The notes beneath the pieces are model-generated. The model ran no database searches, was not told where the DNA came from, and was given only the letters and a program-made list of their open reading frames with translations. Shown in pieces: positions 23,664 to 24,505 of a stretch of DNA of 24,505 nucleotides. Source of the stretch: a bacterium (GTDB lineage: Bacteria; UBA6262); contig JAQUQP010000008.1 of NCBI GenBank assembly GCA_028716025.1, positions 1 to 24,505 on the forward strand. Direction: 5' to 3'. Every line of letters starts with the position of its first letter. Position 1 is the stretch's first letter. Both the position numbers and the translations under genes were made by a program.

Positions 23664-24505
23664 ATGTTAAAATCAAAGACTTGCCTGGTCACTGGCTGCG
23701 CCGGATTCATAGGTTCTCATTTAACAGAGAGATTGCTGGCAGAAGGATGCAGTGTGGTCGGGATTGACGTGCTAAGAGATTATTATGACCCGGCTATTAA
23801 AAAACAAAACATGTCTAATTTTATTAATAATAAGAATTTTGTATTTCATCAAGAAGATCTTAATAAAATTAACCTTAATGAGATCGTAAAAAGAGTAGGC
23901 TATATCTTTCATGAAGCTGCACAAGCCGGGGTGAGGGCCAGTTGGGGCAAAGAATTTAACATCTATGTGGATGACAATATTTTAGCTACGCATAGATTAT
24001 TAGAAATGCTTAAAGAACATAAGAACGTGAAAATGATATTTGCCTCATCTAGTTCGGTTTACGGGGATTCGGCCCAAAATGAGTCAGTAGAGAATTCGAT
24101 GTTGGATCCTGTTTCTCCTTACGGAGTGACTAAACTGGCGGCTGAGAAATTGGCTCATGTTTATTATAAAAATTATCTGGTACCGGTAGTCAGTTTGAGA
24201 TATTTCACTGTTTTTGGGCCCAGACAGCGTCCGGATATGGGTTTGTATAAATTTATCAAAGCCGCTCTCCAAAATGAAGAAATAGTGATTTACGGTGATG
24301 GAAATCAAAGGAGAGATTTTACCTATGTCACGGATATCATAGAGGCTAATATTTTAGCTATGAAGAACCATATTTCGGGAGAATGTTTTAATATCGGGAG
24401 TGGCAGCAACCAAACCATAAATGAAGAGTTAGATAAGATCGAGAAAATAACAGGAAATAAATTAAAAAGGATATATTCGACCAAAGCGATGGGAGATGTA
24501 ATTAG
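23664..24505 (+). CDS. NAD-dependent nucleotide-sugar epimerase/dehydratase (partial, UDP-glucuronate 4-epimerase-like)
   Basis: The frame is open from ATG 23664 to the window end, so 280 codons without the C-terminus are seen. It is an extended short-chain dehydrogenase. The NAD-binding motif TGCAGFIGSHL (Gly11, Gly14, Gly17) is at the N-terminus, followed by HEAAQAGVRASW, IFASSSSVYGDS, the catalytic pair Tyr153 and Lys157 in SPYGVTKLAAEKL, LRYFTVFGPRQRPDM, and QRRDFTYVTDIIEA with FNIGSG. The AAQAGVR and GPRQRPDM motifs point to the UDP-glucuronate/UDP-GlcNAc C4-epimerase group, which supplies sugars for capsule or O-antigen-like glycans. AGGAAAA lies before the ATG. It continues the surface-glycan theme of the two genes before it. 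Confidence 0.9.
   Translation, partial: MLKSKTCLVTGCAGFIGSHLTERLLAEGCSVVGIDVLRDYYDPAIKKQNMSNFINNKNFVFHQEDLNKINLNEIVKRVGYIFHEAAQAGVRASWGKEFNIYVDDNILATHRLLEMLKEHKNVKMIFASSSSVYGDSAQNESVENSMLDPVSPYGVTKLAAEKLAHVYYKNYLVPVVSLRYFTVFGPRQRPDMGLYKFIKAALQNEEIVIYGDGNQRRDFTYVTDIIEANILAMKNHISGECFNIGSGSNQTINEELDKIEKITGNKLKRIYSTKAMGDVI

Overview
The window looks like a chromosomal segment of an uncultured, didermic-type bacterium. The backbone carries short housekeeping proteins (for example a 195-residue EF-Ts) and envelope TPR proteins, and the gaps between genes hold short repeated words. Together these recall MAG lineages such as Omnitrophota. That placement is a guess from overall style, not from a search.

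Left third (1-5200) is AT-rich and accessory in character. The left edge is the end of an IS3-type insertion sequence, with the first 12 codons of its OrfA on the minus strand. It abuts the 3' part of an unrecognised gene. A minus-strand double-HTH regulator follows, then a two-gene operon for exported proteins: an FlgD-like/NlpC-P60-like protein, and a beta-propeller/Ig-like protein. A 73-codon stub is all that remains of comM, whose usual neighbour dprA lies about 1.5 kb downstream. The accessory block therefore probably sits where the rest of comM used to be.

Middle (5200-11920) begins with a repeat cluster and a promoter that drives a small operon: an exported beta-domain protein, a TPR protein and a small XRE regulator. 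This ends at a strong rho-independent terminator. dprA, topA (overlapping) and xerC follow, then a protein with an EF-Ts-like UBA (TS-N) domain.

Right half (11920-23571) is one long co-directional array: rpsB, tsf, pyrH, frr, a 56-residue 2[4Fe-4S] ferredoxin, uppS, cdsA, dxr, rseP, ispG, a TPR membrane protein, a WecA/MraY-family phosphoglycosyl transferase and an FAD oxidoreductase. The order dprA-topA-xerC-...-rpsB-tsf-pyrH-frr-uppS-cdsA-dxr-rseP matches the arrangement known from Bacillus-type genomes, minus trmFO, hslVU and codY. The genes combine translation (S2, EF-Ts, UMP kinase, RRF) with isoprenoid precursor supply (Dxr, IspG), the undecaprenyl lipid carrier (UppS), phospholipid synthesis (CdsA), envelope stress proteolysis (RseP) and first steps of surface polysaccharide synthesis (WecA-like protein, FAD mutase-like protein, nucleotide-sugar epimerase). 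The epimerase runs off the right edge.

The points most worth a second look are: an in-frame TGA that splits an otherwise full-length FAD oxidoreductase; five different short repeat words in the gaps, one of which supplies the ispG start codon; the EF-Ts-like UBA protein just upstream of rpsB-tsf; the ferredoxin embedded beside isoprenoid genes; and the comM stub. No rRNA, tRNA or CRISPR array was seen.
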